A stretch of 64,000 nucleotides of DNA from Bostrychus sinensis (lineage: Eukaryota; Chordata; Actinopteri; Gobiiformes; Eleotridae): positions 16,845,124 to 16,909,123 of the forward strand of contig CM036242.1 in assembly GCA_020698575.1 (NCBI GenBank). Direction: 5' to 3'. Positions 48,909 through 60,200 of this stretch are shown one piece after another (the stretch's first letter is position 1; the number at the start of each line of letters is the position of its first letter). The notes beneath the pieces were generated by a model that searched no databases, was not told the DNA's origin, and was given only the letters and a program-made list of their open reading frames with translations. The translations under genes and the position numbers were made by a program.

Positions 48909-49397
48909 CAGAGGCAGAACTACAAAGTAGTACCAAGAGTGTTTTAGTCGAGTATATTTTTATGTTGATGTTCTTTCTAAGTATGTATTCTACAACACAG
49001 TTTTATATTTACTCAATTAAATTTGGGTGACTTTTTAAAAAACCTTTACTTAAGTAAAATTTTACTCTGTAAGAAGTCTCTGGGCGTCTGGCCTCAGTGG
49101 CAAAGTGGTACTACGTTCACCTCATAACCAGAATGTTTTTTCTTGTACCAGTGGTAGTAGTACAACTGTAGTAGTAGACACTGTAGCTGTAGCAAATAGT
49201 TTAAAATTCAGAACCAGTTTAACAGCAGATTTTGCTGTGCAATTATACAAAAAATTCTTAAAAGTTTGTACTTAACAAAAATGTTGTTTTGTACTTTTAC
49301 TTCATTTTTATTCTGTTTACTTCTACTTGAGTAATATTATTTTTAGGTAACAGTATTTTAACTTGAGTACAGATTTTGAGCACTTTGTCCACCTCTG
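48909..49397. mobile_element. Short-TIR DNA element, copy E
   Basis: Begins CAGAGGCAGAACTACAAAG and ends GAGCACTTTGTCCACCTCTG; CAGAGG ends are inverted. Contains TACTTGAGTA-type motifs and AGT units at 49150-49195. It abuts the 5S SINE tail. A tRNA-SINE head-like phrase (GGCCTCAGTGGCAAAGTGGT) at 49090-49135 is inserted in it. Confidence 0.58.
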
Positions 49398-50139
49398 CTC
49401 ATAAGAATTATGAAATAACATTTAACCCGAAATATTGAATGCAACCAACTTGGTCAAATTGTCAGTACATGAGTGACACACAGATAATGGCTGTGTCCAT
49501 ATCACTGTAACGCAGTCTGCTTAAGCACAAAGATATTTTCAGGAGCTGATAGTGGAATTGCACTATCGACACTAAACGACTAAAGCATTGCTTGAATGCA
49601 GCACTGTAATGATCTTTTTAAATCATATCAGTTAGGTCCAAATTTCTCAAACAAAAATATCAGCACATATACCCAGCCCAGTGTAGTGTGTCCATAACAG
49701 TAAATGAATTATTGCTCATTTCCGTTTGGTGTCTGCGTGTGACCTCTTGTTCAAGTGGCATTTCAGCCAGTTCTCTCCAGTGGTTAGGCACAGACAGGCA
49801 GACGGACAGAAAATAGAAAAAGAAAACAGCACGCTAAATATAGGAAAACTCAAGATTGTACTCTGAAATCAAAATATTGAGAATTTACATTGGACATTAT
49901 TGTGTTTTTTGTATACAGTAAATAGTATAATGTATATGTGATGGGTAAAATGCCCTGCAACACAAATTAAAAGCTCATGCAGCCAGGGCTTGGTGGCTCA
50001 CAAACCCATAGCAGCTTGAAGCTCGCAATCTGTAACTTGTACTGTATAAGCAGTTGGAAATTAATACAAAGTATTGTGTACAATAATAATAATTTTGTAT
50101 TAAGGGGTGAAAAATCACAGGTTTAAATTCCAAATAGGT
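49398..50139. other. Intergenic, no gene seen
   Basis: No exon or repeat recognised. Confidence 0.5.
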
Positions 50140-50362
50140 TACCGTATTTTCCGCACTATAAGGCGCATCGGATTATAAGGCGCACCTTCAATGAATGGCC
50201 TGTTTTAAAACTGTTTTCATATATTGGGCGCACCGCATTATAAGGTGCATCCACTAGATGACGCTGCGCTAAAGGGAATGTCAATAAAACAGTCAGATAA
50301 GTCAGTCAGTCAAACTTTATTAATAGAATACAAACCAGCTTCTTACAACTCCATTTGTCACA

Positions 50363-51285
50363 GTTCAAAGTAGGGCTGTCGCGGTGACCGCAGTTTATCA
50401 TTTTAATGATGCACTAATGGGATGCACAGTTTAATTTTACTGTAAACCATGAAGCATTCAATGTTTACGCACGTATATGCGCTCAGATACGCTGGGAGTG
50501 GAGAACGGAGGGTTAATGGTGAGAAAGGAAAAGGCTTCTGCAGGAGCTGCGCTGTTTCATTGACGCTAAAGGCTGATTAATACTTCCGCGTCTTCCTGAA
50601 GCCAAACTACCGCAGTTGGCTCGACGACGTTGAAAATCCTTGTTGTTTCATGCAGTGCCATTTCATTGCGAGACCAAGCAACCAATCACAGCGCTTGCGG
50701 TCCGCGGCGCCTCGACACATAGTTACATTTTTGGCCCGCTCCCGTCAGGGCTGCGGCGTAGGTTTTGAGAGGGTTCGCGGAGCTTCGCCGTCGATTTGAC
50801 ATGGAAGTATAAATCAACGTTTAACCGCTTCCCAAGCAGATTTTGGGCTTACGCGTTACTCAGAGGAGGAGCGTAGACTGACGATCCACTCACCTGGCGT
50901 TGCGATAACTACGTGAGGTTTTTCTCTGCCCTCTCACCTGCCGCAGGTGCGTGTGTGACACAGTCGCTCTGTAGAGTCTGTGCTGCGGGGAGCACTGCTA
51001 GCCTCCTTAGCTCATCTCTCAAACCACAAAAGGTAAACATGTGGGTTTTTCTAAAGCTACCACGTTACACGCGCTGCAAGGACATTCACTCGTGCCTGAC
51101 TCGTTTTTGTTAAAGCAGAGGCTTAACTATATAATTAGCTTATAATCCAAATTTGTTTGGACATGCCATTTTTTCAGGTGTTATTATTAGCTTATGCTAT
51201 ACGGCATATACCGCACACCGCAGTGTTGAGCCGCAAATAATTACCGCAGGGGAAATTCTCTCACCGCGACAGCCCTAGTTCAAAG
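50363..51285. mobile_element. hAT-type element inserted in the outer transposon
   Basis: Element 50371-51277 (907 bp) starts TAGGGCTGTCGCGGTGA and ends TCACCGCGACAGCCCTA, a perfect 17-bp inverted repeat. It is flanked by a perfect 8-bp duplication GTTCAAAG at 50363-50370 and 51278-51285. The 8-bp duplication supports hAT. The interior is GC-rich and carries a third element. No transposase was recognised; the 66-codon frame at 50913-51113 has no known domain. Confidence 0.92.
50568..50822. mobile_element. Innermost MITE of the nest
   Basis: Starts AAAGGCTGATTAATACTTCC and ends GGAAGTATAAATCAACGTTT, ~25-bp inverted ends with a few mismatches; 255 bp. This GGCTGATTTATACTTCC-type end is familiar from fish MITEs. 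Target duplication is unclear. Confidence 0.75.
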
Positions 51286-51604
51286 CTACATGAACAGCGT
51301 TCAAGCGCTCAGTTTTCTGTCCCTTCAATGTCGCAACTCTTCTACTAGATGGAGCAAAGGCCGCACCTCCTTGTTCTTTTGCGGCAGGATCCATAAACAC
51401 GCCTATGGCACAAATGAACAGCTGGGACTGGAATTCCCCTTTACTGTTTTTTACTGCTGTCACTTCTGCGACGCCCCCTGAATAGGTAGCCATAATTAAC
51501 CAACACTGATACATATATAAAGTGCATCTGATCATAAGGCGCACTGTCGTTTTTTGAGAAAATTAAAGGCTTTTAGGTGCGCCTTATAGTGCGGAAAATA
51601 GGTA

Positions 51605-52262
51605 TGTTTTTGCAGACATTGATTTCTTTGTTGTTTTGTTTGTTAGCAAGATAACTCAAAAGTGTTTGTTGGATTTTATGGATTTTGTTTGGAAATGTCA
51701 GTAATGAGCCAATGAAGTAATTATTAGTGTTTGGTGTGTACCAGGAACACTTTCTGGAACCACAGTTTTCTAAAATATTCTTATCCACTACAAAATCTTT
51801 ACATGCAGATTTTCATAAAACTTTCAGGGAAGGTCACAAATTAGAGAAAAAAAAAGATTTGTGTGGATGAAAGCACTCCAGGGTGAAACTGTAATGCCTC
51901 TGTGGAGGTCTGTGCTCTCTAAGTGCTCCTGGTATGTAATCAGTCATGCTGCTTTTATCTGTGCTATGCTCTCATATTCTGTGCTGAGCACTAACCCTGC
52001 TGTGTTCTGACTACAGTGTGGTCTTAAAGTGTGGAGGTTACTTCCTGAACATATTGGGACTCTTCCAGCCAGCGCATGTGTGTTTGTGCACATTAAGCCA
52101 GGGTCATTGAGGAGTAATAGGATTGCTCGGCCCAGCTCCCTCTCTCCACACCCTGGCACAGACAGGCCTCCTAAATCATCCTCACATCTCTGAGAAAGAT
52201 GGAGGAGCTGGCACCACTCTCCCGCCCTCTAGTCCCGCTACAGCAGCAAAACACCCCCATTC
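51605..52262. other. Intergenic, no gene seen
   Basis: No exon or repeat recognised. Confidence 0.5.

Positions 52263-52348
<86 letters not shown>
52263..52348. repeat. (CA)n dinucleotide microsatellite
   Basis: 86 bases of CA repeat with a single T interruption at 52292. His/Thr and Cys/Val frames across it are artefacts. Confidence 0.97.
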
Positions 52349-52350
<2 letters not shown>

Positions 52351-55300
52351 ATCTTCCTCACACTGCCACAAAGCCCTGAATAATATCCACTCAGCATTTT
52401 GTGAATATCCACTGGGAGATGGTACTCCAGTTCATCGCAGCTGTGCACGGGCCTGACTGCTGATCCTGAACTTCGCCTTTTTGTTCTTGAACTTCTCTTC
52501 TTGTGACTCCTAATAAGGAAGTTGGATGTAAGGAGTGGCTGCTTATTCAGACTACCATTGTTTATTATTTATGTGCATCTTATTCATATTCAGGGCTGTG
52601 AAGAATCAGAGTCACCTACACCTGTACATGACTTTCCGTAGATAAGAACGTACAATTGCTAAACCATAGGCCGGCACATCAAAAATGTATTTCTTCCTTG
52701 GTACACTACTAACCTTTACTGAAGATTTAACCTTTAAGACTAACAAACAAACAAACCAACTTTGTAAAAAAATATTGCCATCATGGTAGTTTTGCTGGAT
52801 TTTCATTAGCTGAGAGGGCTTATATTAGTTCACCTTTAGGTTGTTGAATAAAATGGTGAGACAATATGAATTTATATAGGACTATTGTTTCTCTTTAACA
52901 TGTAAGGAAAATTACTTTAATGTACCATTAAGTAGATAATATGGAGTGTATTTTAGGTGAAAATAAACATTGTGTAGCAGTTTCTTCAAGCATCTATGGA
53001 AAAAGCCTATTGTGTGATGAATACTGTGGTGATATTGCATTCAAATTTGGTTTGCAAAGTTAAAAAAAAAATCTTAAACATTTACTCAGTGTGCCAAATA
53101 AATTAGATTGAGTGAATTAAAAGAATGTTATACAACTGTAAAATGTGAAAACCCATCACTTGACATCCTCTGCAGGCTTACACCTACTCCATCACTTGCT
53201 CCTCTTTGTATTTTTTTTATTTATTTATTTTTTTGCCACATGCTTCTGCATCTCCATTACCATGACAACAGAGTAGATGCAAATTATAACAAAAGTATAA
53301 AGAAAACATTTTAGTCCAGCAAACTGGATCTCCACTGCACTGTATCCAATAAGTTGGAAAAACACAGAGGGAAAAAAAATTGTTTGTGGTTTAATCGATG
53401 AAGCGAGGCTGCAGATAAAATGGAGATGGAGCGAGCATGACTTAAAAGGATGGTACAGTGGGAGAAAAGCTGTAGGAATCTTCAGTGGTGTGGTTTCCAG
53501 AGGCTAAAAGACTGCAGGGCTGAGCAGACTGAACAGGGCTGCAGCTTGCACAGCTCACAGATTAAAGCAGCTGTTTTTTTATTTATCAGGAGGCTCCAAC
53601 ACTGCTGTGCCACTCTCAGTCAGTCTGTCAAGATCCTTGTCAGTTTTTCCTGTGCCAGTGGTCCTCAAACTGCTCTGACACGACTAACAAGAGGAAACAT
53701 TAGCACAATCCATTTAGAAATTTTGTCAAGAACAACAAGTCTATTTCTATAGAGTGCATAAGTTCACATAAAGACTCTTTGCAGCTTTAACTTGCATTTG
53801 TGCCAACTGTGTTCATATTCTTGTTCTTGGCCAGCTGAACAGCAGTACTTTCCATCACCTTATTTTTATGTTCACTTTGAAGTATTGCATCATGAATGAG
53901 TAATTAAAACTCCAATTAAAAAACATAATTCCAAAATTATAATTCCAAATTATAAGCATCAAATTCATCCAATACTATCAATGAAGAGTCTTTTCAAAAT
54001 GCTCCTTTTAAATCCACACATCTTACTGAAATGTTGCAAATTAACCTAATTAGTTGTGAAATGTGTTTTGTATTTATTTGAACAAAAAAGTCAATTTACA
54101 TCCTAAATTGCTCCACTGCTATTGAAAATATCTTGTGTGACAACAGATGTGACGTCATGATCCCGATCTCTATTGGGAACCATGAACCAGTTTCAGTGGG
54201 CTTAATGAAAAGGTGAAAAACGGCATGTTCATACTGATGTCAACCTACATTATACATCCAGCTCATTGAAGCTGCTTAGAATAAAAATCCATCATTAGTA
54301 AAGGAGCAAGAAAATTAAGAGGCCAATTATGACATGTTTTATTATGAGAAATATGTCATTTACATTGTTCGTCACCCACAAGATGACAATAAAATATAAA
54401 TAAAACATTCTTACGAAATCAATCACAAACAAAACAATTTTTTACATGTGATTTGTACAGAAATCATATATACACATTGCCCTTTTTACAGGTTGATTTT
54501 GAAGCTTTTGAGTACCATTTCCACAGTACAAACATTTCCTTCTTTTTATAGCAGAGGTAAAAAATCTCTCCTCTCTCTAGAGAAGATGCAGGGCTCTACC
54601 TTAGTGCATTTTATCATTCAGATTTAAGGCTACGGGGAAGATGGACACACTCATCCCATGGACAAGCCTATCATCATTGGGGAGGGAGTTCATTTTCCCG
54701 GTGATTGTCCCTTACAAAGGCGGCGCTCTGCTTCAGATGGTTAGAGCCCTTTCATATGCGAGCTGCTGCTGACTGATTTCACTGAATAACCAATTACAAG
54801 TGTGACAACTTATTTGTTTCTGCAGTCAATTACAAATGCAGTGGGGAAAATGTCACAGAGCGCGAGCCCACGCTCATCACATTATCTTTAAGCGGCAATG
54901 ACCTGCTGAGAAAAATATGTCAATTTCTCACAGCAGGAATTACATATATAAAAAAGCACAAATTAAATTGTTTCAGACTTTCTGGGAGGAACTTTTTGTT
55001 TTGTTATAGGTGCAGTGCTCCCTAGTGGTCACAAGAAGACACCTAAAGCAGCGGAAAAAGAATGAAAAGCACATTTGTCTGTTTCTTTGACAGGATTACA
55101 CCAAAGCCATAAACAAAAGACATGAAGCAACTAATTGGTTGGCCTTGTAAGCCTCTTAGCAGACACACTATAATAAACCAGCCAAGACGTGAAGTCCAAT
55201 TCTCCACAAAGACTGCAAGTTAGCAAACTGCACTTAAAAATGAACAGAGGAGTCAGTTCAGTCAGGCTGCTCTGTAGTCCACTGCTGCCTCTGTGATACT

Positions 55301-57240
55301 GAGCCTGCTTTGTGTGTGCTGCCCGTCCCGCAGGCAGATGTGTGGCTCAAACTCTGACTTCAACATTAACTCGTATCAGATTTGTTACCTTACCATTAAT
55401 ATGTTTTTACACTATAAAAGGAAAAGCACTGTATGTAGTAAGGTCATTAAAAACATCACTGACAACATAATTTTGATCATTGCTTCAGAATGAAACACTG
55501 GACTCTCAATTAAAACAATTATTAATTAACTAAGACGTCATACTGTTAGCAAAAATGTATTAGACCAAAGTGCTTAGCAACAATGATTTATTTTCTGTGA
55601 AATAGATCATCAAGCAGAAGATACTGAGCTGGTTTTGTAAGGCCATAACTAAACAGGGACACTTTTTATTTGTAGTTAATATACTGTTTCATCTCCACCA
55701 ACTTGCTGTTTTGTCCCCAATTAACACCCCAATTTGATGAAATGTGCTGTGGATCTACAGAGTCTATTACCACAAATCAAAGACAGAGGTCGAAAACAAC
55801 AGCTGAACTTTTAACACACTGAGACTGCATTAGTATGCTACCTGCAGCGTTACATGCAATTAAAAACGAAGGAAAGCCCCGCTCAGATGAAAGATGATGG
55901 CCGCATAAAAGCCCATTGACAGGCAGATAAAGTGCGGTTTAGGCTAATATCCATCCAAGGTTCTACAACACACTAAAGGATATGAATGGAGCCATTAGAC
56001 ACAGGGAGATATGTCTCAATCCTTTCATTACTGTTGAGTCTGAAAAATAGACATGCACATCTGTGGAGCCTCACTCCACTATGAAATACCCATAATTCAA
56101 ATAAATTAAACGCTCGTCAAGAAGCATGAGTGATGGTTTTAAGTCATTAAGAAAGATGTCTAAATGGAGCCAGGGACACTTTCATTCTGCTTACAAACTG
56201 GAGATGAAATTATTGGACATAATCTGCCTTTCAGAAAGCAAGAGAAGAAATTACAGGCTACAAAATCCTTTCACTGTAGAGCTATAGAGCGGTAAGGCTA
56301 AATAGATCACCAAAACACTCTTGAAATGTGTGGTGCAAGACCTTTTTACACACTGACATCAAGCAGTTTTTGTGGAGGCTTCGCAAAATGACTTGCTTCT
56401 TCTGTAAATTAAGTGAGGCAAATGTGCAAGCTACACTGATAGAGCATGTGGAATGGTTAGACAAATCTGTTCAGTCACAACATGAAATTCTGATCACCCA
56501 AATCTTAGGGAAATGTTTGTGATAAAGTACTTCCACTCACTGATTTGATGAATTGAGCTGCACTGCATGCCAGAGCAGATCTACTAAATAAGGTTATTAA
56601 GAGAATCAGCAGGGATATTCTCACAGAATACAATAAAATAAATTTTGTTCATGTGGTTTGCATTGTGCTGCAATTTCATAACTAATAAGCTATCTCAATG
56701 TCACTTAAGGCCAACGCACACTGGACGCACCGACAAATGGCAAAATGTACACACATATTGCTTTCTATGAGAGCTCTCACACTGGGTGCAACACTATGAT
56801 TGAAAACATAAGCTCCACCGTATTTCTGCAGTAAAGAAAGACAGTTCTCTGCTGTGTGTGACACAGAAACAACTGTAAACACTGAGGGAGTGAAATGAGG
56901 GACAGAGACAGCAGAGACTGACTCCAGCTGCAGTCAATGCACAAGGAAACTCCTTCCTGTTGCTAACTTGCTAGTAACTCGCTAATAGAACAGCCCAGTC
57001 TCTCCTCATGTAGCTTGGGGCGACTTCTATCATTTTGTCCGGTTGTTAACAGATAAAACACACATTTTAAACTATTCATATTAAAGCCTTTTCAAGCGCT
57101 AAGACGAGCTGTGTTCATTGTGAGGTGACATGTGCCAATGTCGCGCCATCTTCCTTTTACCAGTAGGTGAGCATGTGTAAAGTGATGTATTACTAGACTA
57201 CACTCCTCCAGATGTTAGAAGAAGTGGTGAACCGTTGTTT
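52349..57240. other. Gene-free flank and akap13 3' UTR side
   Basis: No second gene recognised. A less AT-rich block at 54620-54920 is a candidate conserved non-coding sequence. The part nearest 57240 should be akap13 3' UTR on the minus strand. The stretch 56700-57170 may include a dispersed repeat (GGCCAACGCACACTGGACGC). Confidence 0.45.
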
Positions 57241-57293
57241 CTAGCAAAAGAAAATCTCTCCATCAATAGGACCCTCCTGCAGGTGCTGGCCAT
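57241..57293 (-). CDS. akap13: akap13 last coding exon (17 residues and stop)
   Basis: After the CTTTCAG acceptor the split codon gives D, then GQHLQEGPIDGEIFFC and TAG. I recall vertebrate AKAP13 as ending in a very similar short acidic peptide finishing IFC, which supports this as the true C-terminus. 3' UTR should run downward from 57240. The first AATAAA I noticed on the minus strand lies near 55.66 kb, so the poly(A) site is not resolved. Confidence 0.78.
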
Positions 57294-60200
57294 CTGAAAG
57301 AAGGAGAAATACTTAGTGACAACCAATAAGTTATTAACGAGTTATTCTGTAGTAGCTCATATGTTCTACTAATGCAGGGAAAAGTGCTATCAAAGTTCCA
57401 ATATTTATTTTGCGTTTCTAGAAACTATATTAAGTATGATACAATTTTGTCAACATGCTCACTGGTTAAACTAAAGCAGTGCGTACCTGCTGTTTGTGCC
57501 CCTTTGCCCTTCTTCTTCTTCTTCTCCTTGTCCTTGCCCTCTTTATTCTTGTTCTTGGCCAGCTGCAGCAGGCTTTTGGAGATCTGGTTGTTAGCATCGC
57601 TGCTCTTACAGCTTTGGTTAGTGGAGGATGAGGTAAATGGATTGAGGCCTTTTCCTTTAGGCTTGCTCCTCTGGGACTGATGCCTGGGCAATGAGGAGGA
57701 AAGCTCCAGTGGGTCCAACTCCAAAGACTGTGAGCTGCCGAGTAGTAGGGATTCATCTGACGTCGTAGAGGGAGTCCTCTGGAAGAACAGTGTAATTAGA
57801 CAGATGCTATCTACATCTGCTGTATATAAATATACTGCATGTATGACTGGTGCATTAAATTCTGATTTAGAGTCAAAAGGGACCCAAAAACCTGCTGCTA
57901 AGATCACAATGCAGCACAATTTCCTAGTTATAATTTCAGTTTTTTATTATTGACTTTTAAGAGCTATGAGATTGAAGCACCCGCTGAGCATCCATAAACA
58001 TCAACACAGCTGTAGTGTCACTGAGCAGCATGTTTGTCTCATTTCACTGAGTGCTCTCTGTAGTAGAGTGAGACTTCCTCACCATTCTCCCTGCTCTGAT
58101 TCTCAAGGTGTCTGTGCTAACCTCAACCAGACGCAGCTCCTCCATCTTGTCCAGCTGCTTCTGCACAGCCTCCTTGTCCCTCTCCAGCTTCCTCTGGGCA
58201 TCTCGCAGCCTCTCCAAGTCTTTCTGGTACTCTTCTTTTCTGTTCTGCAACTCTTGCTTCTCCCCTTCCAGCTCTTTGTGCTGCTGTAGAATTTCCTCCT
58301 CCTGTATGGGTGATTAGGTTTATCAGTGTATTTATGATAATGCATTAATTTGATTTAGTCAACAAACCCTTAACATAATACCTAAACCTACTTTTATCAA
58401 AGTCATGCTCCACTCTACATGGGGAAAGTCAGTGATGGGCTTGTTTACCTGTATGTGCATGAGCACCTCCCTCTCCGTGAGCTGCTGGTCCCTCAGCTCC
58501 CACTCCCTCTCTTTTCTCCTCTTCTCCTCAGCGTGAGCTGCCTGTTGTCTCTGCAGGGAGGCCATTTCCTGCCGCTGTTTCTCTAGGCTGCGCTGCTTCT
58601 CCTGTTCGATCAGAGAGCTGGGTCTGGAGGACGGCCGTGATAGAGATGTGCAAGAGGACGAGCGCTCGGTCAGGGCCTGCCGCTGGTCTTCGATGAAACT
58701 GTCCTGCTGCACCACTACCGCCTTAAGCACACACAACGCATGCATTTTCTATCAGACAACTTGTTCTTGGGATTATGTTTGTTTTATTTATATAATATAA
58801 CCACACATAAACAAAGGAAAGTCTTGTGATCTATTGTTAAAAAACTATTAAAATGTCCAAAAATAATACCTGCAGGGAGCTGAGCAGCAAATGTAGATTG
58901 GAGACACTGCGAAGGACCTGCTGTTGAAAAAGAGAAGCCAATAAACTCATCTGAAACTTAAAATAGAATCTGTCTCAAATCTCCAAATTTTCTACTTTCT
59001 GTTATGCTTTTTATTGTTGTACTATTACATAAAACACATTTAGTTTGAAGTAAATGTATATTGTTGATGACTGTAATATTAAACTTTGAAATGTGTTTTT
59101 GAGTGCCATCAAAATTGATCATGCAACAAAACCCTTACATTTCTGCATACTTGTGACTAAAAAAAGAAAATAAATGCAGTCGTGTGGACAAAATACTGTG
59201 TCACTTATTGTCAATATAGACAGAAATATCAACTCGATCCCAAAATGTTACCCACAACATTAACAGTGATGTTTCAGCATTATAAACGAGCTATTGTTGA
59301 CTATGAATATACTAGCAGTGTTACCAACTACTTTTAACGGGAAGTAGCTACATCCTGCTTGAAAAGTCACTAAATGTCACCAGATTACATAATTTGCATG
59401 TTAGTGACATCATCATGTCAAATTTGCATAATACCACAAAAAGATAAAATTAATTACTGAAGTTACTACCATAGCACTGATACTATTCTGGAGAACCAAC
59501 ATTGTTGTTCACAATAATTCTGGCTATGAAAAGTAATTAGTCAGTTTTATGAATATGGCCTATAACCTACACAATTTTAAGAACTGCATTGGAACATACC
59601 AGAAACATTTTATAAAATTATGATGATGCCTAACATGAGTCCGAGTAAACCTGTTTTATGTAAATAAAACCCTTCTTAATTAGAGCCATCTAAACCGAGC
59701 AGACAGTGTGTCCTGCTCGCTGCTGTGTGCTGCTGAGTGACACAGCACTCACAGAGGGGCTCCTCTGTCTCACTACAGGGCAGAAACAGAGTTGTGAGCG
59801 AGAAAAACAGGGAAACGACACCTCACGCTCTCCCAAAACACTAAATAGTCGCTAAGGTGGTCTAAAAGGTCACTAAAGTTAGCAACAAAATCGCTAAGTT
59901 GGCAACACTGTATACTAGCTAGCAATATCATGTTGATACTGTATTTTTTCAACTCTATAGTACTCTTTTCCACATAGAGCTTGCCATACTACAGTAAACT
60001 GCAGCTGTAACATGGTTAAAGACATAAAGTAAGCATTACCTCACTGTTCCTCTTCAGCATGAGCAGCAGGTTAGAATTTCCTCCCTGCACACAAAAATAC
60101 AAAACACTAAGCACCAGAATACCAGTAATGCACTTACATCCACACATGCATGCTGAAGATGCTGAATGAGATTACAGCCGCATATGTGGGTGTGCTGAAA

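Larger units (their letters stand above)
50140..51604. mobile_element. Outer DNA transposon of a three-level nest
   Basis: Left end TACCGTATTTTCCGCACTAT then AAGGCGCA, and right end TGCGCCTTATAGTGCGG then AAAATAGGTA: inverted ends of about 28 bp differing by one lost base on the right. TATAAGGCGCA motifs recur internally (50165-50250; 51532-51545). Without the 907-bp insertion and one 8-bp repeat it is about 550 bp, with no transposase. The target duplication is not certain. Confidence 0.82.

Noticed and set aside
52123..52448. Cys/Val- or His/Thr-repeat proteins
   Set aside because: Translations of the (CA)n microsatellite.
53820..53840. Link between 53.8 kb and the akap13 exon at 57.55 kb through TTGTTCTTGGCCAGCTG
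   Set aside because: A shared stretch of this length with no flanking similarity is best taken as coincidence.
57425..57486. C-terminal extension of the akap13 penultimate exon to the next in-frame stop
   Set aside because: A good donor at 57486 and an in-phase last exon with family-like ending give a better model.
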